From Acidobacteriota bacterium (GTDB taxonomy: Bacteria; Acidobacteriota; Polarisedimenticolia; Gp22-AA2), in the NCBI GenBank assembly GCA_003223135.1, contig QHXX01000029.1:1-64000 (forward strand): a DNA stretch of 64,000 nt. Direction: 5' to 3'. The position numbers and the translations under genes are program-made. A model generated the notes under the pieces. That model was not told the origin of the DNA, did no database searches, and was given only the letters and a program-made list of their open reading frames with translations. Below, one piece after another: positions 16,774 to 26,774 of this stretch. Every line of letters starts with the position of its first letter. The first letter of the stretch is position 1.

Positions 16774-18357
16774 ATGCCCTCTAACATGAAGCGAGCGTTC
16801 ATGATGGTGCTGTTGCTCTTCCTGGGCGGAGTCGGCGCAGAAATCTCGGCCATCTTGTTGATCAATTCCGGCCATCTCGTCTACACCCTGGACGACGCCT
16901 ACATCCATCTGTCCCTGGCCGAGAACATTGCCCGGGGTCACTATGGCGTGAACCTCGGAGAATCTTCTTCTCCATCCTCGAGCATTCTCTGGCCGTTCCT
17001 TCTGGCGCCCGTCGCCGGGTCCGCCTTGGGCACGCTGGTGCCTCTCGTGCTGAACGTCCTGGTGTCCGTCGGGACGGTGTTCCTGTTCTGGAGAGTCGTC
17101 GGCGTCGCGATGGGTGACTATCAGACCGACGTCGTCTCATCGACCGCGGTCCCCACCCTCCTCGTGTCGCTGCTGATCGTCGCCACGAACCTGATCGGAC
17201 TCATCTTCACCGGGATGGAGCACTCCCTGCAGGTCTTCCTCGTGACCTTGATCGTGTGGGGACTGATCCAGGAATCGAGAGGGGGCAAGGCGCACTGGTG
17301 GCTGGTCCTGCCCCTGGTCCTCGCCCCCCTGGTTCGATACGAGAGCCTTGCGATCTCGGTGCCGGGGCTGCTCTATCTCTTCCTGCGTCGACACCGAAAA
17401 GAGGCGCTGACCGCGGCGGTGGTCCTTGGCATGGCGCTGTGGGGATTCTCGGCATTTCTCGTCCATCTGGGACTGGATCCTCTTCCCGACTCCACAATGG
17501 TGAAATCGAAGGTCGTCTCCTCGGGCGGAAATCTCCGGCTCATGGTTCGTCACTTCGGGGGCAGCCTGAACAACCCCAGGGGGAGCATTCTGGCGGCGGT
17601 CTGTCTGGCCCTCTGCTGGCTCGCACGCTCCGGGGGACGGAAGCCAGCTGAGAGGCTGTTCGCGTGGTGTATCGCGTCGGGCGTCGCCCTGCACCTGCTC
17701 GCGGGGGAGTACGGATGGTACAGCCGGTACGAGATCTACATCTGGACGGCGTCCATCTTGTCCGTCCTCTATCTCGGCAGGGAGGCTCTGTCCCGGAGGC
17801 TCGCTCGTGACGGTCCCTACGCGGTCGGCTTCCTCGCGGGGCTGACGGTGGTGCTCACCTGCTTACCCTACATCCAGGTTCTCGCCACGACTCCGCTCGC
17901 CTCGAACAACGTCTACCAGCAGCAGCGCCAGATCCGCCGATTTGCCGTTGAGTATTACAAGAGACCCATTGCGGTGAATGACGTCGGTTATCCATCCTAC
18001 GGCAATGACGCCTACGTTCTGGACGTGGCAGGGGTCGCCTCGAGTGAAGCATTGAAGGCCCTGAAGCGAGGCGACACGGCCGCCTGGTTCGAGGAGGCGT
18101 CTAGGGTTCACGATGTTCGTCTCGCGATGATCTACGGCGCTTGGTTCGCTCCGATCGCTGACCGGTGGATTAAGATAGGCGAGCTTCACCTGGGGCGGGA
18201 AAAAATTTCCGTCAACAATGAAGCGGTGGAATTCTACGCCCGCGACGACGAAACTCGGGAAGCGGTGATCCCGCTGCTTCGCAGTTTCGCGGCGACCTTG
18301 CCCGAGGGAGCCAGGTTCACTTTTTCCGATTCGAACCGGGGTGCCCCGGAGAATTGA
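16774..18357 (+). CDS. GT-C-like polytopic membrane protein 1 of 6
   Basis: 527 residues with about ten hydrophobic helices and a C-terminal soluble tail of ~130 residues. The first periplasmic loop carries VYTLDDAYIHLSLAENIARG, an acidic pair placed as in ArnT/PMT-type GT-C transferases. It probably uses a polyprenyl-linked sugar, but acceptor and sugar are unknown. ATG 16774 is preceded by GGAGCAGGA at 16761-16769; the open frame upstream to 16684 covers a gene relic and is not part of it. The stop overlaps the next start (TTGA at 18354). Confidence 0.72.
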   Translation: MPSNMKRAFMMVLLLFLGGVGAEISAILLINSGHLVYTLDDAYIHLSLAENIARGHYGVNLGESSSPSSSILWPFLLAPVAGSALGTLVPLVLNVLVSVGTVFLFWRVVGVAMGDYQTDVVSSTAVPTLLVSLLIVATNLIGLIFTGMEHSLQVFLVTLIVWGLIQESRGGKAHWWLVLPLVLAPLVRYESLAISVPGLLYLFLRRHRKEALTAAVVLGMALWGFSAFLVHLGLDPLPDSTMVKSKVVSSGGNLRLMVRHFGGSLNNPRGSILAAVCLALCWLARSGGRKPAERLFAWCIASGVALHLLAGEYGWYSRYEIYIWTASILSVLYLGREALSRRLARDGPYAVGFLAGLTVVLTCLPYIQVLATTPLASNNVYQQQRQIRRFAVEYYKRPIAVNDVGYPSYGNDAYVLDVAGVASSEALKALKRGDTAAWFEEASRVHDVRLAMIYGAWFAPIADRWIKIGELHLGREKISVNNEAVEFYARDDETREAVIPLLRSFAATLPEGARFTFSDSNRGAPEN

Positions 18358-19904
18358 TTGCACTGGGCCTTTGGCCCGAGGGGACGGGGGGAAGGTTGAC
18401 TTTTTTGAAGCCGCCTCCGGGATCTCCCGCCAAGATTCTCCGCACCCTCCTTCTCGCCGGCGCCGCCTTGTATCCCGTCGTCTACCTGTGCCTGGCGTAT
18501 TACCGGCTTCGGTATCCATTCGAGCTCGAATGGATGGAGGGGGGAGGCCTGGCGCAGGTCGGGAGGATCCTGGGCGGAGAGCCGCTGTACACGCGCCCGA
18601 GCATGGCGTACATTCCTTTCATCTACCCTCCGCTCTACTACTACACAGCCGCCGCGGCCTCGCGCATGATGGGGCAGGAGGGATTCCTGCCCCTGCGCCT
18701 CGTGTCGTTCGTGTCTTCCCTCGCCTGCTTCGTTCTGATCTTTCGAATGGTGCTGAAACAGACGGGCGATCGGACCGCGTCGTTCTTGTCCAGCGCCCTC
18801 TTTGCGGCGACCTTCCGTGCGGGCGGTGCCTGGCTGGATGTGGCGAGGGTGGATTCGATGTTTTTGGCGTTATTCCTGGCGGGGGTGTATGTCATTGCGC
18901 CACGCCTTTCCAATAAACGGTGCCTGGCGGCCGGCGTTCTATTCTCCCTATCCGCATTGACCAAGCAGGCCGCGCTTCTGATGTGCGCTCCTCTGATCCT
19001 CTACCTGCTCTGGAAGAGCTGGCCCCGGGCGGTGGCCATGGCGGCTCCCATGGCTCTCTTCCTGGGAGGGGCCACCGTGCTGCAGGACCGTGCAACCGGT
19101 GGATGGTTCTCCTACTACGTCCTCCTTCTTCCAAGACAGCATGCGTGGTCCCGGGACGTCTGGCTCTCGTTTTGGTTCCGGGATCTACTGTCCACCCTGC
19201 CCATCGTCCTTTTGATTGCGATGTTCGCCTCGCTTCCGCTTCTCGCGCCCCACCGCCGCTTCGCGGGTCCCTTCTGGCTCGCGGTCACCGCCGGGATGCT
19301 CGCGGGGTCCTGGCTGATGCGGACCTTCGAGGGAGGATACGAGAATGTGCTGCTTCCCGCGCTCGCGATCCTCTCCGTGCTGTTCGGCCTCTCCCAGAGC
19401 ACCATCCGGGAATGGGTCGCCGGCTTGCGCCCGGAATGGAGACACAGCGGCGAGGCATTCGTCTCCATGGCATGTCTCGTGCAGTTTGCGTTCCCGGGCC
19501 TTCTCTACGATCCGCGGCTGCAGCTTCCCACTCAATTGGACCTCATGGCGGGCAGGAACCTGGTGCGGATGGTTCGTGACGCGACGGGGGAGGTCCTCAT
19601 CCCCTCGCACCCCTACCTCGTTGCGCTGGCCGGCAAGGAGCCTTCGGCGACGGAGATGGCCCTGCAGGAGGTGCAGAGGTCCCGCACCCCCGAGAAGGAG
19701 GCGGTGGAGCGGGAGATCGCGGAAGCCCTGCGCAGCCGGCGCTTCGCCCTGGTCCTCCTGGACGGGAATTCGGGCTTCCTCCCCGATTTCGACCGCTACT
19801 ACGTGGAGAAGGCGCGGGTCCTTCAGGGGAAGGAGTTCTATCCGGTGACCGGTGCTAAGAGGAGACCGGAAATCCTGTACGTGCCGAGGAGGGAGGGGAT
19901 TTGA
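18354..19904 (+). CDS. GT-C-like polytopic membrane protein 2 of 6 (GT39/PMT-like)
   Basis: 516 residues, multi-helix. The first loop reads FELEWMEGGGLAQVGRILGG with an E-x-x-E pair, followed by IPFIYPPLYYYTAA, a pattern common in dolichyl-phosphate-mannose-type transferases. The C-terminal ~110 residues are soluble and likely periplasmic. TTG 18354 gives a TTGA overlap with the previous gene; TTG 18396, just after GGGGGGAAGG, is an alternative that would drop 14 residues. Function is inferred from topology and context, so the sugar is unknown. Confidence 0.75.
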   Translation: MIALGLWPEGTGGRLTFLKPPPGSPAKILRTLLLAGAALYPVVYLCLAYYRLRYPFELEWMEGGGLAQVGRILGGEPLYTRPSMAYIPFIYPPLYYYTAAAASRMMGQEGFLPLRLVSFVSSLACFVLIFRMVLKQTGDRTASFLSSALFAATFRAGGAWLDVARVDSMFLALFLAGVYVIAPRLSNKRCLAAGVLFSLSALTKQAALLMCAPLILYLLWKSWPRAVAMAAPMALFLGGATVLQDRATGGWFSYYVLLLPRQHAWSRDVWLSFWFRDLLSTLPIVLLIAMFASLPLLAPHRRFAGPFWLAVTAGMLAGSWLMRTFEGGYENVLLPALAILSVLFGLSQSTIREWVAGLRPEWRHSGEAFVSMACLVQFAFPGLLYDPRLQLPTQLDLMAGRNLVRMVRDATGEVLIPSHPYLVALAGKEPSATEMALQEVQRSRTPEKEAVEREIAEALRSRRFALVLLDGNSGFLPDFDRYYVEKARVLQGKEFYPVTGAKRRPEILYVPRREGI

Positions 19905-21655
19905 GCCGACCCTGGCGCCCACAGCTCGCTCCGGTGGACCTGGCCCTCGGCCTCATGGTGGGTCTCGCCGCAGTGGCGAGGTTTGCAGGCATCGGTTTCG
20001 GGCTCCCCCTCGTCAACTGCCGCCCCGACGAGCTGACCCTGATCGCGCACGCCATCGGCTTCTTCTCCGGAGATTTCAACCCGCATTTCTTCAGTTACCC
20101 TTCGCTTCTCATGTACCTCTATTACGGGATGTACAGGATTTATTACTTTCTGGGCCTGGCGTCGGGACGGTTCGGTTCATCTGGCCAGCTCATCGTCGAG
20201 TTTGCAAACGATCCGACGCGGTTCTTCTTGATGGGCCGGGCCGTTTCGGGACTTCTGGGCACCCTCTCGGTGGTTCTGACCTACCGGCTGGCTGCGCGCT
20301 TCTTCGACACGAGCGTCGCGCTGATCTCCGGTTTATTTCTGGCCTTCGCCTACCTGCATGTCCGGGATTCACATTTCGCGACGACCGACGTGCCAGCGAC
20401 CTTTTTCATCCTCTGCTCCTATGTCTGGATTGCGAAGGCGTTTGAGGCACCCTCGGTCCGGGCCTACCTCATGTCGGGAACGTTCGCGGGCATCGCCGCC
20501 TCCACCAAGTACCTGGGAGTGCTGATTTCGGTCCCCATGATGCTGGTTCATCTCAAGGATTGGAAAGAGGCCGGGTTCCGCCCTGGTCTTGCGTTGGATC
20601 GGAAGGTGTTCTGGTTCGGGGGCGCTCTCGTTCTCCTCTTTTTTCTTGGGACTCCCTTTTCGCTCGCGGAGCCGCTCAACGCCTTCAGGGATTTTCGCAG
20701 GGAGGCCCGGGCGGTCCTGGCGACAAGCGATCATGGTCACATTGGCTGGCTGTACCATTTGATCGTCTCGCTGCGCCACGGACTCGGCCTGCCGCTGCTG
20801 CTGGCGTCGTTGGCCGGGTTCGTTCTGGCCTTTCGAGTGGATAAGAGAAAGGCGTGGGTCCTGCTGAGCTTCCCGCTCGTCTACTACGCACTCATGGGCA
20901 GGGGTTACAGGAACTTCACCCGTTACGCCGTCCCACTCGTGCCCTTCCTCTGCATCGCCGCCGGAGTGTTCGTCGGTTCTCTGGGCGCCATGGTGGCACG
21001 CCGATGGACCCCCCGCGCGCGCGCCCCGTTGCTGAGCCTGATGTGCTGTGCGGTCCTCCTGCCGGGGCTGGTCAAGATTGTCGGCTTCGACGCCTTGCTG
21101 CTTAAGACGGATACCCGGGTATTGGCCAGACGCTACGTTGAACGCGCAATCCCGCCAGGGACGTCGGTGTGCGTTGTTCCCCTGACATTCAGCGAGCTTG
21201 ATCTCTACCCGACCTCGGATGCGCTCACCCGTCAGATGCAGGCGGAGCCACCCGGGAGCATACGGCGGTGGATGGCCTCCGCCAGGCTCGAGGCCCTCCA
21301 GGCCAAAGCGCGTCCCGGATACAGGCTGTGGGAGTACGATTCCCAGTCGGGAAGGTTCGTCATGGACGGAAAGGTCATGGACTCCCTTCCCGACGTTCTC
21401 ATCCTGGAGGAGTCCCCGCTGCCCGTGCTCAAGCGAATGGCGCCCGAGGAGGTCAGGAATCTCGCGGCCAGGAAATACACGCTCACGAAGTCGCTGCTCG
21501 CCTACGACGATCTCTCTGGGAGCGTATTCGACGAGCGGGACATCTTCTACATGCCGCTGGAAGGCTTCCGTAATTTTTCCCGGCCCGGCCCCAACATTCA
21601 TATCTACGAGCGGCGTGAAGAGGCGCCGGTCTCCGATGACGGCCCCCGCCAATGA
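19901..21655 (+). CDS. GT-C-like polytopic membrane protein 3 of 6
   Basis: 584 residues with numerous hydrophobic helices. The first extracytoplasmic loop has VNCRPDELTLIAHAIGFFSG and then FNPHFFSYPSLLMYLYYG, the acidic pair and the aromatic stretch expected of a PMT_2-type GT-C. TTG 19901 overlaps the upstream stop as TTGA and has GGAGGGAGGGG directly before it. The ~150-residue C-terminal part is soluble. The stop overlaps the next ATG (ATGA). Confidence 0.75.
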   Translation: MSRPWRPQLAPVDLALGLMVGLAAVARFAGIGFGLPLVNCRPDELTLIAHAIGFFSGDFNPHFFSYPSLLMYLYYGMYRIYYFLGLASGRFGSSGQLIVEFANDPTRFFLMGRAVSGLLGTLSVVLTYRLAARFFDTSVALISGLFLAFAYLHVRDSHFATTDVPATFFILCSYVWIAKAFEAPSVRAYLMSGTFAGIAASTKYLGVLISVPMMLVHLKDWKEAGFRPGLALDRKVFWFGGALVLLFFLGTPFSLAEPLNAFRDFRREARAVLATSDHGHIGWLYHLIVSLRHGLGLPLLLASLAGFVLAFRVDKRKAWVLLSFPLVYYALMGRGYRNFTRYAVPLVPFLCIAAGVFVGSLGAMVARRWTPRARAPLLSLMCCAVLLPGLVKIVGFDALLLKTDTRVLARRYVERAIPPGTSVCVVPLTFSELDLYPTSDALTRQMQAEPPGSIRRWMASARLEALQAKARPGYRLWEYDSQSGRFVMDGKVMDSLPDVLILEESPLPVLKRMAPEEVRNLAARKYTLTKSLLAYDDLSGSVFDERDIFYMPLEGFRNFSRPGPNIHIYERREEAPVSDDGPRQ

Positions 21656-23226
21656 CCGACGCCGCCGCAGGGCGATGGGCGTGGCTCGTGCTGCTGCTCT
21701 GCCTCGCAGTCCTCCTGGTTTCTCAGCAGGGGAGTCTGGGGTTCCAGCCGGGCCACCATGGCTACCTCACTTCCATGGGACTGGCCATGGCGAAAAACCT
21801 GAGCCCGGAAAACAGATTCCTCATGTTCACCCAGGTCGCAATCGACGAAGGGGGCAACAAGGTCTTCAGTCCGCACAATCGCTTCCCCGTCCTTTCCTAC
21901 GTGCTCATCAAGGGGGCCATGTCTCTCTCCGGGGGCGATCTCGATGCGCAAATGCGATGGGCCCACCAACTCATGAACCTGTTCTTCTGGGGGGGACTCG
22001 TCTGCAGCTACCTCCTCATCCGGCAAATGTCCGGAAGACCGCTGCTGGCCATTGCGGTCTGCCTCATCAGCTATTCCTCCTACTACATGCAGTATTACAA
22101 CGACATGATATTCAACGACATTCCGGCTCTCTTCGGGTTTCTGCTGGTCCTCCTCGGGGTTGTCTCGTGGCGGCACACCGGCTCAGGTCAACTTCTTTAC
22201 ATCGGGATCTTCGTGGCGATAGCACTGGGTTGGCAGGCCTACGCGGTTCTGGTCTGCTGGACCACGCTGGAAGCTCTGTGGATTGCGAAACGCTCCTGGC
22301 GGAACCGAGTGGTCGCCGTGACAACGATTGTCCGCCACCCCGCCACGCGCGCGCTGGCGGTTGGTGTCTTGTGGGGTGGTTCGCTTTTGAGCTTCAATCT
22401 CTACAACGAATCCCGGGTGATGCACCAGGACATCGGAGATCTGCCTTCGGCGCGCTCCATCAAGTTCAGGCTGGGCCTGGCAGGAGGTGCGGCGGACTTT
22501 CCGACCTACCAGGATCTGCGATGGCGCCCGTTTTTGGAGATGCAAGTGCGGAGAATCCTCAAGGCAGCCGTCCCGACCCGTCCCCTGCACGGCCTGCTGG
22601 ACAAGTTCAGTGACCGGATGCAAGGACGCGGCGGCCTGAGACTCGTGGGCCTCCTGATTCTGCCGGTGGTGGTCTTCTCCTATTTCTTCTGGCGGCTCTT
22701 CCGTGAGAGCGCGGATCGACTCGCGCTCCTCGCAGTCTTCCTATCGGGGCTCTTCTGGACGATCCCCATGAAGTACTTCACGGCCTTCCACGATTTTCAG
22801 GGTATCTTCTATGTGGGCATGGTCCTTGTCATTTACCTCGCGATGCTGCACAGACTGCCTGAAAATGCTCTCGGTGCGGTCGTGGGTCTGGCCATGGTGG
22901 TGTTCGTCTATTCCAATGCCGACCTGAATCGGCAGAAGGCCGAGGGATCGAAATATTTCGCCTCCTACACCCGCGATTTCGCGAAGATCGACGCTCTGAT
23001 CGGCAACGGAAGGCGAATCCAGGCGGGGACCGATGACAAGGAGTTCGAGCAGGAGAGTAAGCAGCTACGCTTCTACATGGCCGGCGATTACTATTCCGAC
23101 GCGAGCCACGCGGAGTTCATCCTGTCCAAGAACAGGGCGCATAACGACTCCTTGATGACGCCCGACAACGAAGCCGTGTTTCTCTTCCGCAACGCGGCCG
23201 GTCGCCCGCTTCAGCCGGCGGAGTAG
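21652..23226 (+). CDS. GT-C-like polytopic membrane protein 4 of 6
   Basis: 524 residues, about ten hydrophobic helices and a short soluble C-terminus. Its first loop lacks the usual Asp/Glu pair; it has QPGHHGYLTSMGLAMAKN instead, with an IDEGG element about 40 residues later. It may be a divergent transferase or a non-catalytic partner of the neighbouring proteins. ATG 21652 overlaps the previous stop (ATGA). A 66-base gap with no obvious signal separates it from the next gene. Confidence 0.68.
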   Translation: MTDAAAGRWAWLVLLLCLAVLLVSQQGSLGFQPGHHGYLTSMGLAMAKNLSPENRFLMFTQVAIDEGGNKVFSPHNRFPVLSYVLIKGAMSLSGGDLDAQMRWAHQLMNLFFWGGLVCSYLLIRQMSGRPLLAIAVCLISYSSYYMQYYNDMIFNDIPALFGFLLVLLGVVSWRHTGSGQLLYIGIFVAIALGWQAYAVLVCWTTLEALWIAKRSWRNRVVAVTTIVRHPATRALAVGVLWGGSLLSFNLYNESRVMHQDIGDLPSARSIKFRLGLAGGAADFPTYQDLRWRPFLEMQVRRILKAAVPTRPLHGLLDKFSDRMQGRGGLRLVGLLILPVVVFSYFFWRLFRESADRLALLAVFLSGLFWTIPMKYFTAFHDFQGIFYVGMVLVIYLAMLHRLPENALGAVVGLAMVVFVYSNADLNRQKAEGSKYFASYTRDFAKIDALIGNGRRIQAGTDDKEFEQESKQLRFYMAGDYYSDASHAEFILSKNRAHNDSLMTPDNEAVFLFRNAAGRPLQPAE

Positions 23227-23292
23227 CTCGATGGCATGGTCCGAGGCGCCATAGAGTTTCGTATCCTCGCTCCCCTGGCTTAACCGAATCGG

Positions 23293-24762
23293 ATGAAGAA
23301 CGATCGCTGGCTCTGGGCCATCCTCCTTCTGGGAGCGGCCGTTCGCCTGGTCGGTCTCGGAGAGCGCAGCCTTTCCTACGACGAGTGTCAGCAGTTCTGG
23401 GCTTCGCAGGGGAACGTATTAATCTCGAATCGCGTGATCACGCTGGATCCGCCGGGGTTCGCAGGCCTGCTCCACCTCCACGCCGCCGCCGGCCGAAGTG
23501 AGGCCTGGCTGCGTCTCCTGCCCTGTCTCTTCGGCATCCTCGCGATCGCCGCCGTCTACCGTCTTGGCATCGCAGGCACCGCCAACCGATGGACGGCCCG
23601 GGCGGCTGCCTTCTTCATCGCCCTTGCGCCCTACCCCATTCGATATTCCCAGTCCCTTCGCGTCTACAGCCAGGCGATTTTCTTCGCCGCCGTGCTCGTC
23701 GCGGCGTTCTTGCAGGTGAAGGACGGGGGAGACCGGCGGGGATGGAGCGACGTGCTCATCCTGGGATTCTCCACCTTCGCGGCCCTCCTCTCCGTCTATG
23801 GCAGTGTCTGGCTCATCTTGATGATGGCGATCCTCCTGGCCTGGCGCGGCCGCCGGGAAAGAGGGCGGGCGTGGCGGCGGGCCGTGATCGGTCTGGCAGC
23901 GGGAACCATTCTTTGCATTCCCTGGTATCTGCTCTCCCTTCCGGTGCAGCTCACCGAAGGGACGCCGTCTTCCTTCTACGAGGACAAGTTCCTTCCCCTT
24001 TCCTTTCTGCCCGCCGTCGGCTTCCTGATCCGGGGCACCTCGGATCTCTTCGCCTTCCTTTCTTTCATCCACCCGGGGACCGGCTTTCTCTTCGGCGCCC
24101 TGGCGGTCCTCGGGATGGTCCGCCTCCGCCGACAGCGGTGCTGTGCAGACCTGCAGGTCGTCTTCCTGGGGAGTCTCGTGTCAGCGGCCGCCGCCTCCGC
24201 CTTTCGCCTCTATCCGTACGGGGGAACCCGGCAGATGCTGTTCGCCTCACCCGTCTTCTATGTTCTGGGCGCGGCCGGCATCGAGTCGCTGCGCCATCAT
24301 CTTCGAGGAGTGCCGGCCGTCGTCGTCCTGATGGCCATCGCCGGTGGCTCCGGGATTTTCCTCTACCGGTACCACACCGAGCCCGGGGGCCAGGAAATGC
24401 GCCCGGTGATTCGGTCGCTGGAGGTGGCGGCCCGTCCCGAGGACCGGATTCTGGTCAACAAGGACGCGCTGCCCCAGTTCCGGTTCTACTACCGCGGGAG
24501 CCGGGTCCGGGTGGTGGAGGGCAAGGAATCGGTGATTCGAGACTATATCTCCGAGGTGAATCGTATGATGGCCACCGCCCCCCAATCGCGATGGTGGCTT
24601 GTCTTCTCTCACGGCTGGAGCGCCGAGCGGCGTGGGGAGCTGGCAGCAGTCGATTCCCGTTTCCTGGCCGGGGAGCGATTCGAGGCCTACCGTGCCGCCG
24701 CCTACCTTTTCATGCCCCGGACCGGTTCCCCGCCAGCACCCGGGGACGGAGAAGAGCCGTGA
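23293..24762 (+). CDS. GT-C-like polytopic membrane protein 5 of 6
   Basis: 489 residues. The start MKNDRWLWAILLLGAAVRLV leads straight into helix 1; the first loop has SLSYDECQQFWASQGN with the Asp-Glu pair of ArnT-like enzymes. A soluble C-terminal region of ~110 residues follows the helices. No strong Shine-Dalgarno precedes ATG 23293. A fragment of a paralogue of this gene lies at 16688-16763. Its stop overlaps the next start (GTGA at 24759). Confidence 0.75.
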   Translation: MKNDRWLWAILLLGAAVRLVGLGERSLSYDECQQFWASQGNVLISNRVITLDPPGFAGLLHLHAAAGRSEAWLRLLPCLFGILAIAAVYRLGIAGTANRWTARAAAFFIALAPYPIRYSQSLRVYSQAIFFAAVLVAAFLQVKDGGDRRGWSDVLILGFSTFAALLSVYGSVWLILMMAILLAWRGRRERGRAWRRAVIGLAAGTILCIPWYLLSLPVQLTEGTPSSFYEDKFLPLSFLPAVGFLIRGTSDLFAFLSFIHPGTGFLFGALAVLGMVRLRRQRCCADLQVVFLGSLVSAAAASAFRLYPYGGTRQMLFASPVFYVLGAAGIESLRHHLRGVPAVVVLMAIAGGSGIFLYRYHTEPGGQEMRPVIRSLEVAARPEDRILVNKDALPQFRFYYRGSRVRVVEGKESVIRDYISEVNRMMATAPQSRWWLVFSHGWSAERRGELAAVDSRFLAGERFEAYRAAAYLFMPRTGSPPAPGDGEEP

Positions 24763-26768
24763 CGGGGCCCCGGCGTCCATTGCTATGGGGTCTGGTGGTT
24801 CTCGTCGTCGCCCTCGCTCTTTCGCTTCTCCCGGGGGAAATGGCCGGCACGACGGGTGGCGCGCTCCTCGGACTGTTTCTCCCCGGTTACGCCCTCTTGT
24901 TGTGCCTCGGAACCCGTGGCCGACTTGACTGGCCGCCTGATGTCCTCGACTGCGTTGCGGCCTCGCTTGCGATTACCCCGCTTGCTCTCCGCTTGGCCTC
25001 TGTCATCCTTCCATTCGACCGACTTCACGTGCTCGGTGTGTTGGCCGGGGTCACACTAGGGATGCTTGTCCTCGGCGCGCTTCGCCCCAGAGTCGCCCTC
25101 ACGCCCTCCCGCAGAAAGACTCCGCTCGCCGTCCTCGCGATCGTGATCGCGACGCTGCTTTTCCTGGCGCCGACTTTGGCTATCGGCCCGACCCCCGAAG
25201 GCGGGGAGAGCCGGGTCAAAGGGTGGGACCTGAATAACCATTTGGCGATCGCCGAGTCGATCGCGACCCGGGGACTGCCTCCGCTCAACCCGTTCCTGGC
25301 GACTGATTCCCCCTTCTATTACCACACCTTCTTTCATATCCTCCTGGGAGCGGTGCTGGTTGTCGCCGGGAATGGTGCCCATTCCTACCTGCTCATTTCC
25401 TTGCTCACGCTCCTGCTCGCTGCCGTCTTCCTCTCCACCTTCTACCGGGCAGTCTCGGAGTTCACGGGCGACGACCGTGTCGCCCTCTTCTCGCTGCCAC
25501 TGGTCAGTCTGGTCGGCGGTTTCGACATGATTCCGATGGCCGTCAAGGCCTTTTTCGAAAAGGACGGAATCCATTCCCCAGTGGACTTCTTTCTGCGGCA
25601 CTGGAACGTGGATGGCTGGGTTTCCAACCGGGGAATGCTGGTGCCCAGCTTCTTCGCCAGCTTCTACTGGGTGCCCCATGCGGTCGCGGCCGTGGTGGTC
25701 TTCCTGCTGGCTCTGCTCTACCTCAGGAGGACCGAGGCCGACACCGGGGCCGTGGCCGCGGTCTTCCTGGCCTCGATGGCCGGTTACAACGGATACGTGG
25801 CCCTGGCCGGCGCGGCGACCCTGATTCTGCTGCGGGGCATCGATCTCGTGAGGTTCCTCGCCTCCGGTTTCCGGACCGGCCGCGGCATTCTCCTCCGCAG
25901 CGCGCTGGTTGGAGGTTTTGCGATTCTCCTCAGCCTGCCGGTCCTGAACCTTTATGTCGGCCACGAAGGAGACACAGCCAAGTTTCGTTGGGCGCGGCCG
26001 GGGCCGCTCGCTCCCCTACAGATCATCCTGGAATTTGGACCGGCCCTCATCCTGGGCCTGGTGGGGCTGGCTATGTCCCGGCGTCAAGTAACCGAAAAGG
26101 GGGGAACGATCCCCTTTCTCTTGATGGGTGTCGTAAGCCTGCCCCTCATCTGCCTGGTGGCCTCCACGGGCGAAAACAATGACCTGGCGATGCGGATCTC
26201 CATGCTCCTGTGGCTGTGCCTTGCCGTTTTCAGCGGCGTCGCCCTGAATCGCATTCTGGAGGTCTTCCCGGATCCGGCGTCCGCGACTTGGACGGACCGG
26301 ATCGCGTCGCTGGCCGCGCTGGCGCTCGGCTTTCTCTCGGTTGTCTGGTTCGCAATCGGTGCCGCGGTGGCCAAGCCGACCCTTCCCGCCGACGAGGTGG
26401 CGGCTGGCCGATGGGTCAGGACCCATATCGCGTCGGGTCTACTGGTGCAGGGGTCTCCGCTTCGGAGTAGTCCTGAGCTGGTCTACCTGACCGGCCATCC
26501 AGCGGTCCTCTCGGACACCTGGGCCGCCGGACTGTTCTACTCGGAGCCGGAAGACTTTGCGCGCCGGATGACCTCCTTGCGCGAGGCCTTTTCGAACCCC
26601 GATCCCTCAATCACCTGTCCCATCCTGCGGTCGCTGGGCATTGCGGTCCTTGTGGTGGGCCCGCCGGAGGAGCGGGATTTTCCACTCCTCGTCCGCCCCA
26701 ACCCGTGGCCGTGCCTCGCAGAGGCCTATCATCGAGGCACCTATCGGGTCTACCGGCTGTTGCCCTGA
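24759..26768 (+). CDS. GT-C-like polytopic membrane protein 6 of 6
   Basis: 669 residues and at least a dozen hydrophobic helices. The loop after the first helix block contains KGWDLNNHLAIAESIATRG and then DSPFYYHTFFHILLG, an arrangement seen in large uncharacterised GT-C/PMT-like proteins. GTG 24759 overlaps the upstream stop (GTGA); the same frame is open far upstream, but that stretch is antisense-like within gene 5. It ends the plus-strand run, six bases short of the oppositely oriented cohesin gene. Confidence 0.7.
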   Translation: MTGPRRPLLWGLVVLVVALALSLLPGEMAGTTGGALLGLFLPGYALLLCLGTRGRLDWPPDVLDCVAASLAITPLALRLASVILPFDRLHVLGVLAGVTLGMLVLGALRPRVALTPSRRKTPLAVLAIVIATLLFLAPTLAIGPTPEGGESRVKGWDLNNHLAIAESIATRGLPPLNPFLATDSPFYYHTFFHILLGAVLVVAGNGAHSYLLISLLTLLLAAVFLSTFYRAVSEFTGDDRVALFSLPLVSLVGGFDMIPMAVKAFFEKDGIHSPVDFFLRHWNVDGWVSNRGMLVPSFFASFYWVPHAVAAVVVFLLALLYLRRTEADTGAVAAVFLASMAGYNGYVALAGAATLILLRGIDLVRFLASGFRTGRGILLRSALVGGFAILLSLPVLNLYVGHEGDTAKFRWARPGPLAPLQIILEFGPALILGLVGLAMSRRQVTEKGGTIPFLLMGVVSLPLICLVASTGENNDLAMRISMLLWLCLAVFSGVALNRILEVFPDPASATWTDRIASLAALALGFLSVVWFAIGAAVAKPTLPADEVAAGRWVRTHIASGLLVQGSPLRSSPELVYLTGHPAVLSDTWAAGLFYSEPEDFARRMTSLREAFSNPDPSITCPILRSLGIAVLVVGPPEERDFPLLVRPNPWPCLAEAYHRGTYRVYRLLP

Positions 26769-26774
26769 GAGACC

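Noticed and set aside
23589-24758. N-terminal extension of the last GT-C gene through the preceding gene
   Set aside because: The frame is open by composition only, rich in Arg/Pro/Gly, while the +1 frame is a clear membrane protein; the GTGA overlap at 24759 gives the start.
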